Positions 19,536 through 29,892 of a DNA stretch of 64,000 nt are shown piece by piece. The notes beneath the pieces were generated by a model that had not been told where the DNA came from, did not search any database, and saw nothing but the letters and a program-made list of their open reading frames with translations. Every line of letters starts with the position of its first letter. Within the stretch, counting starts at the first letter, position 1. Source of the stretch: Shewanella sp. ANA-3 (lineage in GTDB: Bacteria; Pseudomonadota; Gammaproteobacteria; Enterobacterales; Shewanellaceae); assembly GCF_000203935.1 (NCBI RefSeq), contig NC_008577.1, positions 868,001 through 932,000 of the forward strand, in the 5' to 3' direction. The translations under genes and the position numbers were made by a program.

Positions 19536-20483
19536 TTAGTGGCTGAACATTGCAGAGATAGACTCTTCGTTGCTGACGCGGCGAATGGCTTCTGCCAATA
19601 CGGCCGACATAGTCAGTTGAGTCACTTTAGCCACTTTAAGCATTTCAGGGCTTAAAGGTACAGTATCAGTCACGATAACTTCATCGATCACTGAGTTTTC
19701 GATATTTTCAGCCGCTTTGCCAGAGAATACTGGGTGAGTCGCGTAAGCAAATACGCGGTTTGCACCGTGTTCTTTTAAGGCTTCAGCCGCTTTACACAGA
19801 GTGCCGCCTGTGTCGATCATATCGTCAACGATAATGCAGTCTCGGCCTTGAACGTCACCAATGATGTGCATCACTTGTGCTACGTTTGCCTGTGGACGAC
19901 GCTTGTCGATAATGGCCAGATCAGAATCATCTAATAGTTTTGCCACTGCTCGAGCGCGGACAACACCACCGATATCTGGAGAAACAACCACAGGGTTATC
20001 TAATTTCTTCGCCAGCATATCTTCGAGCAGCACTGGGCTACCGAACACGTTGTCTACTGGTACGTCGAAGAAGCCTTGAATTTGCTCTGCGTGTAAATCA
20101 CAGGTCAGAACGCGGTCAACACCGACGCTTGACAGGAAGTCAGCAACGACTTTCGCAGTAATAGGTACACGTGCGCTACGTACGCGACGGTCTTGACGAG
20201 CATAACCAAAGTAAGGAATAACGGCAGTGATACGACCGGCAGATGCACGGCGTAGCGCGTCAACCATAACGATAAGTTCCATTAGGTTATCGTTAGTTGG
20301 GGCGCAGGTGGATTGGATGATAAACACATCGGCACCACGTACATTTTCGTTAATTTGGACACTGATTTCACCATCGCTGAAACGACCAACCACTGCGTCT
20401 CCGAGTTTACAAAATAGACGATCGGCTATCTTCTTAGCGAGACTGGGGGTGGCGTTCCCAGCAAAGAGCTTGATGTCGGGCAC
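19536..20483 (-). CDS. prs: Ribose-phosphate pyrophosphokinase (PRPP synthetase)
   Basis: This enzyme makes 5-phosphoribosyl-1-pyrophosphate from ribose 5-phosphate and ATP, the precursor of purines, pyrimidines, histidine, tryptophan and NAD. It has 315 residues, the normal length. Visible features are [28 protein letters not shown] (ATP binding), [17 protein letters not shown], and the PRPP-binding loop [11 protein letters not shown]. It starts with GTG, preceded by TGAGG at 8 bases. It lies 112 bases after ispE on the same strand; the spacer holds a strongly structured sequence. Confidence 0.97.
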   Translation of the reverse strand: MPDIKLFAGNATPSLAKKIADRLFCKLGDAVVGRFSDGEISVQINENVRGADVFIIQSTCAPTNDNLMELIVMVDALRRASAGRITAVIPYFGYARQDRRVRSARVPITAKVVADFLSSVGVDRVLTCDLHAEQIQGFFDVPVDNVFGSPVLLEDMLAKKLDNPVVVSPDIGGVVRARAVAKLLDDSDLAIIDKRRPQANVAQVMHIIGDVQGRDCIIVDDMIDTGGTLCKAAEALKEHGANRVFAYATHPVFSGKAAENIENSVIDEVIVTDTVPLSPEMLKVAKVTQLTMSAVLAEAIRRVSNEESISAMFSH

Positions 20484-20498
20484 TGTATGAACCTCAGG

Positions 20499-20514
20499 CG
20501 TTTGCTTTATATTT
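20499..20514 (-). promoter_or_regulatory. Possible PurR-like operator in the prs leader
   Basis: On the minus strand AAGCAAACGCCTGAGG matches the E. coli PurR consensus (ACGCAAACGTTTGCGT) at about 11 of 16 positions, including the central GCAAACG. It overlaps the ribosome-binding site of prs. In E. coli prs is a PurR target. The right half is poor, so this is tentative. Confidence 0.3.
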
Positions 20515-20520
20515 TAGTGG

Positions 20521-20584
20521 CTAGAGCAACGACGATGCGGGGACGGGAGCGGAACCCGTGGGCTATCGTAAAAAGTTGCTCTAG
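20521..20584 (-). ncRNA. Structured leader between ispE and prs
   Basis: A perfect 10-bp outer stem (20521-20530 with 20575-20584) encloses a 5-bp stem (20532-20536 with 20565-20569). Inside this lies another 5-bp stem (20543-20547 with 20555-20559) with a 7-base loop that reads TTCCGCT on the minus strand. The three tiers are nested, giving one 64-base folded element starting 11 bases after the ispE stop. The inner stem and loop resemble a tRNA T-arm. It may be a cis-regulatory leader of prs, an RNA-processing site, or a relic of the tRNA-Gln found between ispE and prs in Pseudomonas. Confidence 0.5.
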
Positions 20585-20595
20585 AAGAAAGTAGT

Positions 20596-21450
20596 TTATG
20601 GATGAGTGAGTCGCACTATGAGCGGCGAAATATTCATCCCTTTTGCAACAAATCCTTGCATATCAGACGGTAATTTCGCCAAGGCTGCGAGAGCTTGCTG
20701 CTGCGAAGAAAACTCCCCAAACACGCATGCGCCCGTTCCGGTCATTCTCGACGGCGCATATTCTAGCAGCCAGCCTAAGGCCTTGGCAACTTGAGGGTAT
20801 TTGGAAACGACCAGATCTTGGCAATCATTTGCCCAAGGTTGGCTCATTAAGGTGTCGATGCCAAGCTTAGGTGTATTGCGGGGTAGCAAAGGATCTTGGA
20901 ACACCGCAGCGGTGGAGACATGGGCATCGGGCGCTATCACTAAATACCAAAATTCAGTGGGCGTCACCGCCTGTAAACGTTCGCCAACGCCTTCGGCAAA
21001 TGCCGCGAAACCGCGAATAAAAACAGGGATATCGGCACCGAGTTTTAAACCAATCGCCGCTAATTCATCGTTAGATAATTGGGTGTTCCACAACTGATTT
21101 AAGGCCACGAGTGTGGTGGCCGCATCGGAGGAGCCGCCACCTAAACCACCGCCCATGGGTAAACGTTTTTCGAGCCAGATTTCGGCGCCGCCAGGATAAC
21201 TTGTCGCTTGCTGTAATGATTTTGCGGCTCGCAGAATTAAGTTATCGCTATCGGCGACAACGGCCGACATGTTCGAGTGCAATATCAGCTCAGGCGTCTG
21301 CGTCACCCTAAAATCGAGTTGATCGCAACAATCGATAAATTGAAACAGGGTTTGCAACTCATGGTAACCGTCGGCGCGGCGCCCGTTGATATGCAAAAAC
21401 AGATTTAATTTGGCGGGCGCGGGCCAGTTGCGTGAAATCTCATTCGACAT
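20596..21450 (-). CDS. ispE: 4-diphosphocytidyl-2-C-methyl-D-erythritol kinase
   Basis: This enzyme phosphorylates CDP-methylerythritol in the MEP pathway of isoprenoid synthesis, using ATP. It has 284 residues and the GHMP kinase fold: [23 protein letters not shown] at the N-terminus, the ATP loop [17 protein letters not shown], and [10 protein letters not shown] near the C-terminus. It begins 2 bases after the lolB stop, so the two are translated together, and prs follows. This lolB-ispE-prs order is conserved in gammaproteobacteria. Confidence 0.96.
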   Translation of the reverse strand: MSNEISRNWPAPAKLNLFLHINGRRADGYHELQTLFQFIDCCDQLDFRVTQTPELILHSNMSAVVADSDNLILRAAKSLQQATSYPGGAEIWLEKRLPMGGGLGGGSSDAATTLVALNQLWNTQLSNDELAAIGLKLGADIPVFIRGFAAFAEGVGERLQAVTPTEFWYLVIAPDAHVSTAAVFQDPLLPRNTPKLGIDTLMSQPWANDCQDLVVSKYPQVAKALGWLLEYAPSRMTGTGACVFGEFSSQQQALAALAKLPSDMQGFVAKGMNISPLIVRLTHP

Positions 21451-21451
21451 G

Positions 21452-22096
21452 CTAAGGTTTTTCTCCGAGCAGTATTGAGGGTTTACCTAAGGCTTGCCAT
21501 TGATTGAGTTGCAGCTTGAGCTGTAAATCACCACGTTCAAGCTTTAACTGATAGGGCACCTCGGCACCGCTTTGGGGCTGCCAACTCAAAAATGTGACGA
21601 CCCAAGGCGGCAAGGTTTGCGAGTTTTGAATTTGTTTGGTTTTGCCATTGCTATCGACGGCAAGCACACGGTCTAAAGCGCCGACTTGGCCTGTTATCCA
21701 AAGGGGTAAGTCGTTAATCGGGATGGACCAGCCGCTGACTCGCTCGAGTAATGCTTGGGCGTTGCTATCACGAAAATCTTTGCCATCGACATGCAGGTGA
21801 GCCGAGTTAGGCGTAGCATCCAAGGTCAACACTGTGGTGCCGAGCATAGTGGTGAGGGTGAGTTCGTCTCGCTCCTCACTGTGGCGCCAATAGAGATTGG
21901 CGCTGAGCTTATCCTGTGGCGTGCGGATAGCGAGTTTCCCCTGTAATTCCCATGCCTTGGCTTGGGCGGCATTGTCGACCGTCATAGGGCTGAGATCTGT
22001 CGTTGGCGGCAGGGTTTCACAGCCGCCTAAAAACAATAGGCCGCTCAAGGCGATACAAGAGAAAATGGATTTTGTGAAGCGCTTCAAATTATTCAT
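21452..22096 (-). CDS. lolB: Outer-membrane lipoprotein receptor LolB
   Basis: LolB receives lipoproteins from LolA and inserts them in the outer membrane. The 214-residue protein has a lipoprotein signal with lipobox LGGC (about residue 26), then [43 protein letters not shown], the usual LolB strand pattern. The divergent partner is hemA, the standard gammaproteobacterial arrangement. Confidence 0.94.
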
Positions 22097-22350
22097 CTAT
22101 AACTGATATACCAAAGTCCTTATGATACGAGGGCTTGTAAAGAATACCAATGCCAATCGTAAAATTTCCATTGGCGGTCACTTGGGATAACTTCGGTCGC
22201 GATAATCTGCATTTGTCTATCATTGATAGAAAATTTAGGTAAGAAGTTAGACCTTTATTCGGTTTTGTTAAGCGTATTCTGTTTTTAGTTGGGCCAATTC
22301 AGTAGAATGCCCTTATTAAGAGAGACGCCAAGAATCTAGAAAAGAGTCAG

Positions 22351-23601
22351 ATGAGCCTTGTAGCAATCGGTATTAACCATAAAACAGCCACGGTAGACCT
22401 GCGTGAGAAAGTTGCCTTCTCTCCGGACAAAATTCATGATGCCATGAAGAGTCTGGCCAGTCGTACACGCTCGGGTGAAGCCGTTATCGTCTCGACCTGT
22501 AATCGCACTGAATTGTATTGTAACAATGGCGATGAGGCCGACATCATTGAGTGGCTTGAAGAATATCATGGCCTAGATCATCAAGATGTAGCGCCGTGCC
22601 TCTACAATTACCACGGTCAAGCGGCGGTAAGGCATTTAATGCGCGTGGCCTCGGGTCTTGACTCGCTGATTTTGGGTGAGCCGCAAATTCTGGGGCAGGT
22701 TAAGCAGGCTTTTGTCAAAGCCAAAGAAGCGGGTACCGTTGCGCTAACCATCGATCGCTTATTCCAAAATACCTTCTCCGTGGCGAAAAAAGTGCGTACC
22801 GAAACCGAAATCGGTGCCGCAGCTGTCTCGGTGGCCTTTGCCGCCGTGAGCATGGCAAAACATATCTTCTCTTCGCTGTCGACCACTAAGGTGCTGTTAA
22901 TTGGTGCCGGTGAAACCATTGAGCTGGTGGCTAAACATCTTAAGGATAACGGTGTTGCTTCTATGGTCGTGGCAAACCGTACTCTGGAACGTGCTCAAAG
23001 CATGTGTGAAGAGTTTAATGCCACGGCAATTACGCTGGCACAGATACCAGATTTTCTCCCTAAAGCCGATATCGTGATATCCTCTACCGCCAGCCCGCTA
23101 CCAATCCTTGGTAAAGGCATGGTAGAAAAAGCGCTAAAGCAGCGTCGCCATCAACCTATGTTATTGGTTGATATAGCAGTTCCCCGGGATATTGAGCCGG
23201 AAGTCGCCGATTTGGACGATGCGTTTCTGTATACAGTGGACGACCTGCATAGCATTATTGAACAGAATAAGGCTTCCCGTAAGGAGGCCGCCGAGCAAGC
23301 TGAATTAATTACTGAAGAACAATCCTACCTCTTTATGGATTGGGTACGTTCTTTAGAGTCGGTCGACAGTATTCGCGAGTATCGCAGCCAAAGCATGGCG
23401 ATAAAGGATGAGTTAGTGGAACGCGCCCTGAATAAATTAGCGCAGGGGGGCGACACTGAGCAGGTATTGATTGAACTAGCCAATCGCCTGACAAATAGAC
23501 TTATTCACGCACCAACCCAAGCCCTCACAGTGGCGAGTCGTCAGGGTGATTTGAATACCTTAGGTCAGTTAAGAACAGCGCTCGGATTAGATAAAAACTA
23601 A
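22351..23601 (+). CDS. hemA: Glutamyl-tRNA reductase
   Basis: This enzyme reduces glutamyl-tRNA(Glu) to glutamate-1-semialdehyde with NADPH, the first step of heme synthesis by the C5 route. The 416-residue protein shows [17 protein letters not shown] at the N-terminus, the catalytic cysteine in [28 protein letters not shown], the NADPH fold [16 protein letters not shown], and a C-terminal helical dimerisation part. prfA starts 14 bases later, so both lie on one transcript. Confidence 0.97.
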
Positions 23602-23615
23602 GGTTAGCGAGTTAA

Positions 23616-24707
23616 ATGAAGGAATCCGTTATCCGCAAGCTGGAAGGCTTGCTCGAGCGCAATGAAGAAGTCTTAGCCTTGCTTGGTGATGCGTCCGTTA
23701 TCGCCGATCAGGAGCGTTTTCGCGCGTTATCCAAAGAATATTCTCAGTTAGAAGAAGTGGTTGCAGGCTTTAAAGCCTACCAGCAAGCACAGGCGGATCT
23801 TGAGTCTGCAAAGGAAATGCTGGAAGAAGATGACGCTGAAATGCGCGAAATGGCGCAGGAAGAAATCAAGGCAGCTAAAGCTGAACTTGAACGTCTCGAA
23901 GCCGAGCTGCAAATTCTGTTATTACCAAAAGATCCTAACGACGACACCAACGCCTTTATCGAAATTCGTGCCGGTGCGGGTGGCGACGAAGCCGCAATCT
24001 TCGCGGGTGATCTGTTCCGTATGTATAGCCGTTATGCCGAAGCCAACCGTTGGCAGCTCGAAATCATGAGCTCGAACGAAGGCGAACACGGTGGCTTTAA
24101 AGAAATCATCGTTAAAGTCAGTGGTGAAGGTGCCTACGGTAAACTCAAGTTTGAATCCGGCGGTCACCGTGTTCAACGTGTGCCTGAAACTGAATCTCAA
24201 GGCCGTGTACACACCTCTGCCGTGACTGTGGTAGTCATGCACGAAGTGCCTGAGGCGGAAGCGATTTCAATCAACCCAGCCGATCTGAAGGTCGATACCT
24301 TCCGTTCATCGGGCGCGGGTGGTCAGCACGTTAACAAAACCGATTCTGCCATTCGTATTACCCACATTCCAACCGGGATTGTGGTGGAATGTCAGGATCA
24401 ACGTTCACAGCATAAAAACCGTGCCCAAGCGATGAGCGTGTTAGCGGCGCGTATCCAAGCCGTTGAAGACGAAAAGCGCCGCAGCGCCGAAGAGTCGACT
24501 CGCCGTAGTCTGGTAGCCAGTGGCGACCGCTCCGAGCGTGTGCGTACCTATAACTTCCCACAGGGCCGCGTGAGTGAACACCGTATCAACTTAACCTTGT
24601 ATCGCTTAAACGAAGTGATGGAAGGTGACTTAGATGCGATTTTAGGACCGCTGATGCAAGAGCATCAGGCCGACCTATTAGCCGCTCTGGCTGATGAGCA
24701 GGGGTAA
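23616..24707 (+). CDS. prfA: Peptide chain release factor 1
   Basis: RF1 recognises UAA and UAG stop codons and releases the finished protein. It has 363 residues, slightly above E. coli (360). The GGQ motif that reaches the peptidyl transferase centre is in [20 protein letters not shown], and the codon-reading region follows the charged coiled N-terminus. It sits between hemA and prmC, whose product methylates the GGQ glutamine. Confidence 0.98.
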
Positions 24708-24709
24708 TT

Positions 24710-25570
24710 TTGGCTGATCAATCGAGTATCGCCGAGGCCCTGCAATGGGCCTATGTTCAGCTAGCGCCTACCTCTGAATCCGCCCATCTGGATGCAGAGG
24801 TTTTCCTGCTGTATTGCCTCAATAAAAACCGTGCATTTCTCTACACTTGGCCCGAAAAAGCCTTGACGGTGGAGCAGTGGAAACGTTTCCAGCAAATGGT
24901 GCAACGTCGCCAGCAGGGCGTACCCGTGGCACATATTGTGGGCGAGCGTGAGTTTTGGTCGCTGCCCTTTATCGTGAATGACACCACGTTAATCCCTCGC
25001 CCAGATACCGAAATCCTGGTTGAAACCGCCTTAAACTTGCCGCTTGAGAGCAATGCTAAGGTGCTGGATTTAGGAACTGGAACCGGTGCTATTGCGCTGG
25101 CGTTGGCTTCTGAGCGAGCGACTTGGCAAATCACCGCCGTCGATAAGGTGGAAGATGCAGTGGCATTGGCCAAAGCGAACCGGACTAACCTTAAGCTCGA
25201 GCAGGTGGAGATCCTCCAAAGTGACTGGTTTAGCGCTATCAAGGCCCACGACTTTGATTTAATTGTCTCAAATCCGCCTTACATCGATGAGGCCGATGAG
25301 CATTTACATCAAGGGGATGTGCGCTTCGAGCCGCAAAGTGCGCTCACCGCCGCCGATGAGGGTTTTGCCGATCTCTACTACATCGCAAAAACTGCTCGGG
25401 ATTATCTGAAGCCCAACGGCTATATTCTGCTCGAACACGGATTTGAGCAGGCGGTAAAGCTCAGAGAAAAACTGACCGAGCTGGGTTATCAAAATGTCGC
25501 GACCGTGCGGGATTTTGGCAGCAACGACAGATGCACTATGGGTAAGTGGATGGGATTGATTGGAATTTAA
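24710..25570 (+). CDS. prmC: Release factor glutamine methyltransferase
   Basis: PrmC (HemK) methylates the glutamine of the GGQ motif in release factors using S-adenosylmethionine. The 286-residue protein shows the SAM-binding VLDLGTGTGAIALALA and the catalytic NPPY motif (VSNPPYIDEADEHL). The N-terminal helical domain binds RF1. The start is a TTG 2 bases after the prfA stop, with AGGGG just upstream inside prfA, which points to coupled translation. Confidence 0.96.
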   Translation: MADQSSIAEALQWAYVQLAPTSESAHLDAEVFLLYCLNKNRAFLYTWPEKALTVEQWKRFQQMVQRRQQGVPVAHIVGEREFWSLPFIVNDTTLIPRPDTEILVETALNLPLESNAKVLDLGTGTGAIALALASERATWQITAVDKVEDAVALAKANRTNLKLEQVEILQSDWFSAIKAHDFDLIVSNPPYIDEADEHLHQGDVRFEPQSALTAADEGFADLYYIAKTARDYLKPNGYILLEHGFEQAVKLREKLTELGYQNVATVRDFGSNDRCTMGKWMGLIGI

Positions 25571-25600
25571 TATTTAATCCAATCCCGCAAAGCACAAAAC

Positions 25601-25629
25601 AACGCCATTGGTTATTTATCAATGGCGTT
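25601..25629 (+). terminator. Rho-independent terminator after prmC
   Basis: AACGCCATTG (25601-25610) pairs with CAATGGCGTT (25620-25629), with a 9-base loop and a following T-run. It ends the hemA-prfA-prmC transcript. Confidence 0.8.
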
Positions 25630-25715
25630 TTTGTTTGTGTATTGGTTGAAATGGTTAGCTTTTGACAAACACCCGACTCAACATCTTCAAAATCAGCTCT
25701 AAGCTTAGGTTCAAG

Positions 25716-26129
25716 CTATAGCACTTTGACCATAAAGAATTTACTGCCGGTTTCGGGATAGGCTTGTTGTACCCATTGCACGCGATATCCGTGGCGCTCA
25801 TAGAAAGGTTTGGCTTGAAAATCTAAGGTATCGAGCAGGACAAATTGGCAGCCACGTTGTTTGGCCTTGCTTTCGGCCTCGAGTAATAAGCGTGAGCCGA
25901 TGTTTTGCTGGCGCAATGCGGCATCGACCCAAAGGTAATCAATTAATAGCCAATTACCAAAGGTTTTACCGCTTAAGCCCGCGAGCAAGTTACCGTCCTC
26001 ATCCTGTAATTTTAATCCTAGGTTTTGACGCTTTAGCGTTTGCCAGTGCAGCTGATTAAATTCGACGATTTTTTGCTTTACCGCATCGGCAAATTCGGCG
26101 GATTCATCGTCAATTATCATTAAATTCAT
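25716..26129 (-). CDS. GNAT family N-acetyltransferase
   Basis: This 137-residue protein has the GNAT fold: LLIDYLWVDAALRQQNIGSRLLLEAE holds the acetyl-CoA loop (R/Q-x-x-G-x-G/S motif, here RQQNIGSRLL), and FYERHGYRVQW is the usual last motif. It should transfer an acetyl group from acetyl-CoA to an unknown amine. It lies on the opposite strand inside the otherwise conserved hemA to kdsA block, so it is probably a lineage-specific insertion. Confidence 0.85.
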   Translation of the reverse strand: MNLMIIDDESAEFADAVKQKIVEFNQLHWQTLKRQNLGLKLQDEDGNLLAGLSGKTFGNWLLIDYLWVDAALRQQNIGSRLLLEAESKAKQRGCQFVLLDTLDFQAKPFYERHGYRVQWVQQAYPETGSKFFMVKVL

Positions 26130-26247
26130 TGTGGTTTCCTACAAACTGAGGGACGGATTTTCGTCTGCGAATCTCGCGCGTTAGGCATTGGTCTGGCGTT
26201 ATGATTAGGGTAAACTAGCGCCTTTGTCACTGGCCATAAGTATCACA

Positions 26248-26643
26248 ATGGAAACTTTTTACAGTCTTTATCCTGCTGTTAAGCACCTGCATTTAACCTT
26301 AATTGCCGTGAGTGTGCTGTTTTTTGTCGTTCGTTTTGTGTTGCACTTACGTCAGTCAGCACTGATGGGCAAGAAAGTATTCAAAATCGCGCCCCATGTT
26401 ATCGACACTTTTTTACTGCTGTCGGGCTTAACCCTGTGCTTTATGATCAAGCAATATCCCTTTGTGGACCCTTGGTTGACCGAAAAAATTGGCGCAGTGC
26501 TCGCGTATATTGCCTTGGGCGTAATTGCGATAAAAGCGAACAGAAACAAATTGTTCAAAGTTTTTGCCTTTTTAGGTGCATTAGGTTGGTTAGTTTACGC
26601 GGCCAAATTGGCGCATTTTAAACAAGCGGTATTATTGGGTTAA
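26248..26643 (+). CDS. SirB2-family membrane protein (YchQ)
   Basis: This protein of about 131 residues has four hydrophobic helices (LIAVSVLFFVVRFVLHL, VIDTFLLLSGLTLCFM, IGAVLAYIALGVIAI, VFAFLGALGWLVYAA). It matches the SirB2 family, an inner-membrane protein of unknown biochemical role always next to sirB1 in the hemA-kdsA neighbourhood. I used the ATG at 26248 since the family start is (M)ETFYSLYP; a TTG 24 bases upstream is possible. Its stop overlaps the start of the next gene (TAATG). Confidence 0.88.
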   Translation: METFYSLYPAVKHLHLTLIAVSVLFFVVRFVLHLRQSALMGKKVFKIAPHVIDTFLLLSGLTLCFMIKQYPFVDPWLTEKIGAVLAYIALGVIAIKANRNKLFKVFAFLGALGWLVYAAKLAHFKQAVLLG

Positions 26644-27431
26644 TGGGTAAATACAATCTGCAAGATGGCATTTCTTTGCCCGAGTCGGCATTGGATGTAG
26701 GTGCTCACCTTGGATTTTCAAACCTCGAAGCGGCGAAATGGGCTTGGTTTGAATTGGCGGGAGCCGTATTAAGTCATTACCTGGTGGATCAACAGCAACG
26801 CTTAAATGCGTTGCTGCATTGGTTTTATCAGGACTTGGGTTTTAGTGTCCGCGACAATTACTTCAGTACCGAAGCGGCGGATTTAGGCACTTGTCTTATC
26901 ACTAAACAGGGCAATAGCACCGCACTGGCGACGGTATTGATGCTACTGGCCAAGCAGCTCGATTTAGAGCTCGAAGCCTTACTCTTACCGGGTAATACCG
27001 TGCTTCGCAGTAACGTTGCTGGTGTTGTGCGTTATCACGATCCGCTGACGGGCAAAGAGTTGACGAAACATCAGCTCCATGTGTTAGTGCGTGGTGAGCT
27101 GGGTAACGCGGCTGAGCTTAAGCCAAGCTACTTAAAGGCGGCGTCGGTGAAGAAGCTGATTTCGCGCATGCTGCATGAGCTTAAGGCGGGGTGTATCGTG
27201 TCGCATCAATTTGAGGCGGCGATGGAATGTTGCAACTTGCTGCTACAGTGGCACCCTGATGATGTGCACTTAAATCGGGAGCGCGCCTTTATCGCCCAGC
27301 AACTGGGGTGTATCAATGTCGCGGCGGCCGATCTGCAACACTTTGTCGATAACAGCCCGCATGATCCTGTCATCGAAATCGTCAAAATGCAGCTCAAAGA
27401 GCTTAGCGAACACGCTGAAATCTATCACTAA
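26643..27431 (+). CDS. SirB1-family protein (YchA)
   Basis: This 262-residue protein has an N-terminal transglutaminase-like SirB1 domain (LNALLHWFYQDLGFSVRDNYFSTEAADLGTCLITKQGNSTALATVLMLLAKQL) and a C-terminal helical part of TPR type (AMECCNLLLQWHPDDVHLNRERAFIAQQLG). Family members are called regulators of invasion genes in Salmonella from early work, but the direct role is unclear. Translation is coupled to SirB2. Confidence 0.88.
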   Translation: MGKYNLQDGISLPESALDVGAHLGFSNLEAAKWAWFELAGAVLSHYLVDQQQRLNALLHWFYQDLGFSVRDNYFSTEAADLGTCLITKQGNSTALATVLMLLAKQLDLELEALLLPGNTVLRSNVAGVVRYHDPLTGKELTKHQLHVLVRGELGNAAELKPSYLKAASVKKLISRMLHELKAGCIVSHQFEAAMECCNLLLQWHPDDVHLNRERAFIAQQLGCINVAAADLQHFVDNSPHDPVIEIVKMQLKELSEHAEIYH

Positions 27432-27437
27432 ATCTTA

Positions 27438-27462
27438 AAGGAGAGCCTAACAGGCTCTCCTT
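27438..27462 (+). terminator. Rho-independent terminator after the SirB pair
   Basis: A perfect 11-bp stem (27438-27448 with 27452-27462) closes a 3-base loop and is followed by a T-rich tract. Confidence 0.8.
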
Positions 27463-27575
27463 GTTTTTCAAAAAAACAACAATAAATGGGGCGAATGGGA
27501 AGTTTGCCCACTAACTGCAAACGGCAGTTTTTAGCATAAATACAATAACAACTGTACCAAACAGGGAGAATACAC

Positions 27576-28823
27576 ATGGCAAGCACGGCATTAGTCACCA
27601 ATGACGCGGTGGCGCTGGGAATATTGGCAACGATTCTGGGATTTGTGTTTTATACCAGCAGTAGTAGTCATCCATTTTGGCAAAAGTTTTACCGTTTTAT
27701 CCCAGCGTTATTACTCTGCTATTTCTTGCCATCGTTGTTGAATACCTTTGGTGTGATCGATGGTGGGACATCACAGCTTTACTATGTTGCCTCGCGCTAC
27801 CTATTGCCCGCCTGTTTGGTGTTATTGATTTTAAGTGTGGATTTAAAAGCCATCTTAGGACTTGGGCCTAAGGCAGTGATCATGTTTTTAACTGGGACAG
27901 TCGGCATTGTGATTGGCGGGCCGATTGCACTGCTCGTGGTGTCCTTTATCGAGCCATCGTTGATTGGTGTCGATAGTCCTGATGCGGTGTGGCGTGGCAT
28001 GACGACCCTTGCGGGCAGTTGGATTGGCGGCGGTGCGAACCAAGCCGCGATGAAAGAAATTTATGAAGTGGGCGGCAATATCTTCTCCGTGATGGTGACA
28101 GTCGATGTGATTGTGGCCAATATTTGGATGGCGGTATTGTTGTTTATGGCGTCAAAAGCCAAGGAAATCGATGCCAAAACAGGTGCGGATACCTCAGCAA
28201 TTGAGACTTTAAAGAACAAGGTTGAACAGTATCACGCTGAAAATGCGCGTATTCCAAGCCTGCGTGATCTAATGCTGATTGTGGCTGTCGGATTTGGCAT
28301 CACGGGCGTGGCCCATATTGCCGCCGATTTCCTCGGTCCTTATTTTGAGGCCAACTATCCTTGGACTGAGGATTACAGTTTAACCTCTAAGTTCTTCTGG
28401 TTAGTGGTGATTGTGACCACCATAGGTTTAGCTATGTCCTTTAGCCCTATGCGCCATTTAGAGGCGGCGGGGGCTTCTAAGGTGGCGTCGGCGTTCTTGT
28501 ATATTTTGGTGGCGACCATTGGTTTACATATGGATGTAAGCAAGGTGCTTGATACACCGCTATATTTTTTAGTGGGCATTATTTGGATGATAGTGCACGC
28601 TGGCTTTATGTTATTGATTGCTAAGTTAATTAAGGCTCCATTGTTTTATATGGCCGTGGGCAGTCAGGCAAACGTGGGGGGAGCTGCATCGGCGCCCGTT
28701 GTGGCAGCGGCGTTCCACCCAGCTTTAGCCCCTGTAGGGGTATTGTTAGCCGTATTTGGTTATGCGCTAGGCACTTATATGGCGTGGCTCTGCGGTCAGT
28801 TACTGCAAGCCGTCGCGGTATAG
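27576..28823 (+). CDS. DUF819 family integral membrane protein
   Basis: This 415-residue protein has about 10-12 membrane helices and the DUF819 (YjcL-like) features: WRGMTTLAGSWIGGGANQAAMKE in the middle and VGSQANVGGAASAPVVAAAFHPALAPVGVLLAVFGYALGTY near the end. These two glycine-rich re-entrant-like segments suggest a carrier with inverted repeats, like other secondary transporters. The substrate is unknown. It sits 57 bases before kdsA but after a terminator, so it has its own promoter and may drive kdsA. Confidence 0.85.
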   Translation: MASTALVTNDAVALGILATILGFVFYTSSSSHPFWQKFYRFIPALLLCYFLPSLLNTFGVIDGGTSQLYYVASRYLLPACLVLLILSVDLKAILGLGPKAVIMFLTGTVGIVIGGPIALLVVSFIEPSLIGVDSPDAVWRGMTTLAGSWIGGGANQAAMKEIYEVGGNIFSVMVTVDVIVANIWMAVLLFMASKAKEIDAKTGADTSAIETLKNKVEQYHAENARIPSLRDLMLIVAVGFGITGVAHIAADFLGPYFEANYPWTEDYSLTSKFFWLVVIVTTIGLAMSFSPMRHLEAAGASKVASAFLYILVATIGLHMDVSKVLDTPLYFLVGIIWMIVHAGFMLLIAKLIKAPLFYMAVGSQANVGGAASAPVVAAAFHPALAPVGVLLAVFGYALGTYMAWLCGQLLQAVAV

Positions 28824-28868
28824 TTGCCTTAGCTCCTGTTCAGCGCTGGTAAGGTTCCAGCATTTTAG

Positions 28869-29729
<861 letters not shown>

Positions 29730-29751
29730 GCTTGGTTTAACCTTATCAACT

Positions 29752-29780
29752 AAAAAGCCCCGAATCGTTCGGGGCTTTTT
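29752..29780 (+). terminator. Rho-independent terminator of kdsA
   Basis: A perfect 13-bp stem (29752-29764 with 29768-29780) has a 3-base loop and flanking A- and T-tracts. Confidence 0.88.
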
Positions 29781-29892
29781 ATTGGGTGAAATTTTCTCCA
29801 TAGCGATATCAAAACCTTGTGTTTATGATGTTGGCTCTAATTAGCGCATAACCCATGTCAGAGTGCAGTCTGGCAGTTACAGGATGGCTCGG

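Noticed and set aside
20521..20584. Functional tRNA between ispE and prs
   Set aside because: At 64 bases with nested rather than cloverleaf stems, no anticodon arm and a T-loop lacking the conserved purines, it cannot be a working tRNA.
22617..22919. Open frame of 100 codons on the minus strand within hemA
   Set aside because: hemA is certain on the other strand, and this frame has no ribosome site or family resemblance.
23922..24242. Open frame of 106 codons on the minus strand within prfA
   Set aside because: It is a shadow of the conserved RF1 gene.
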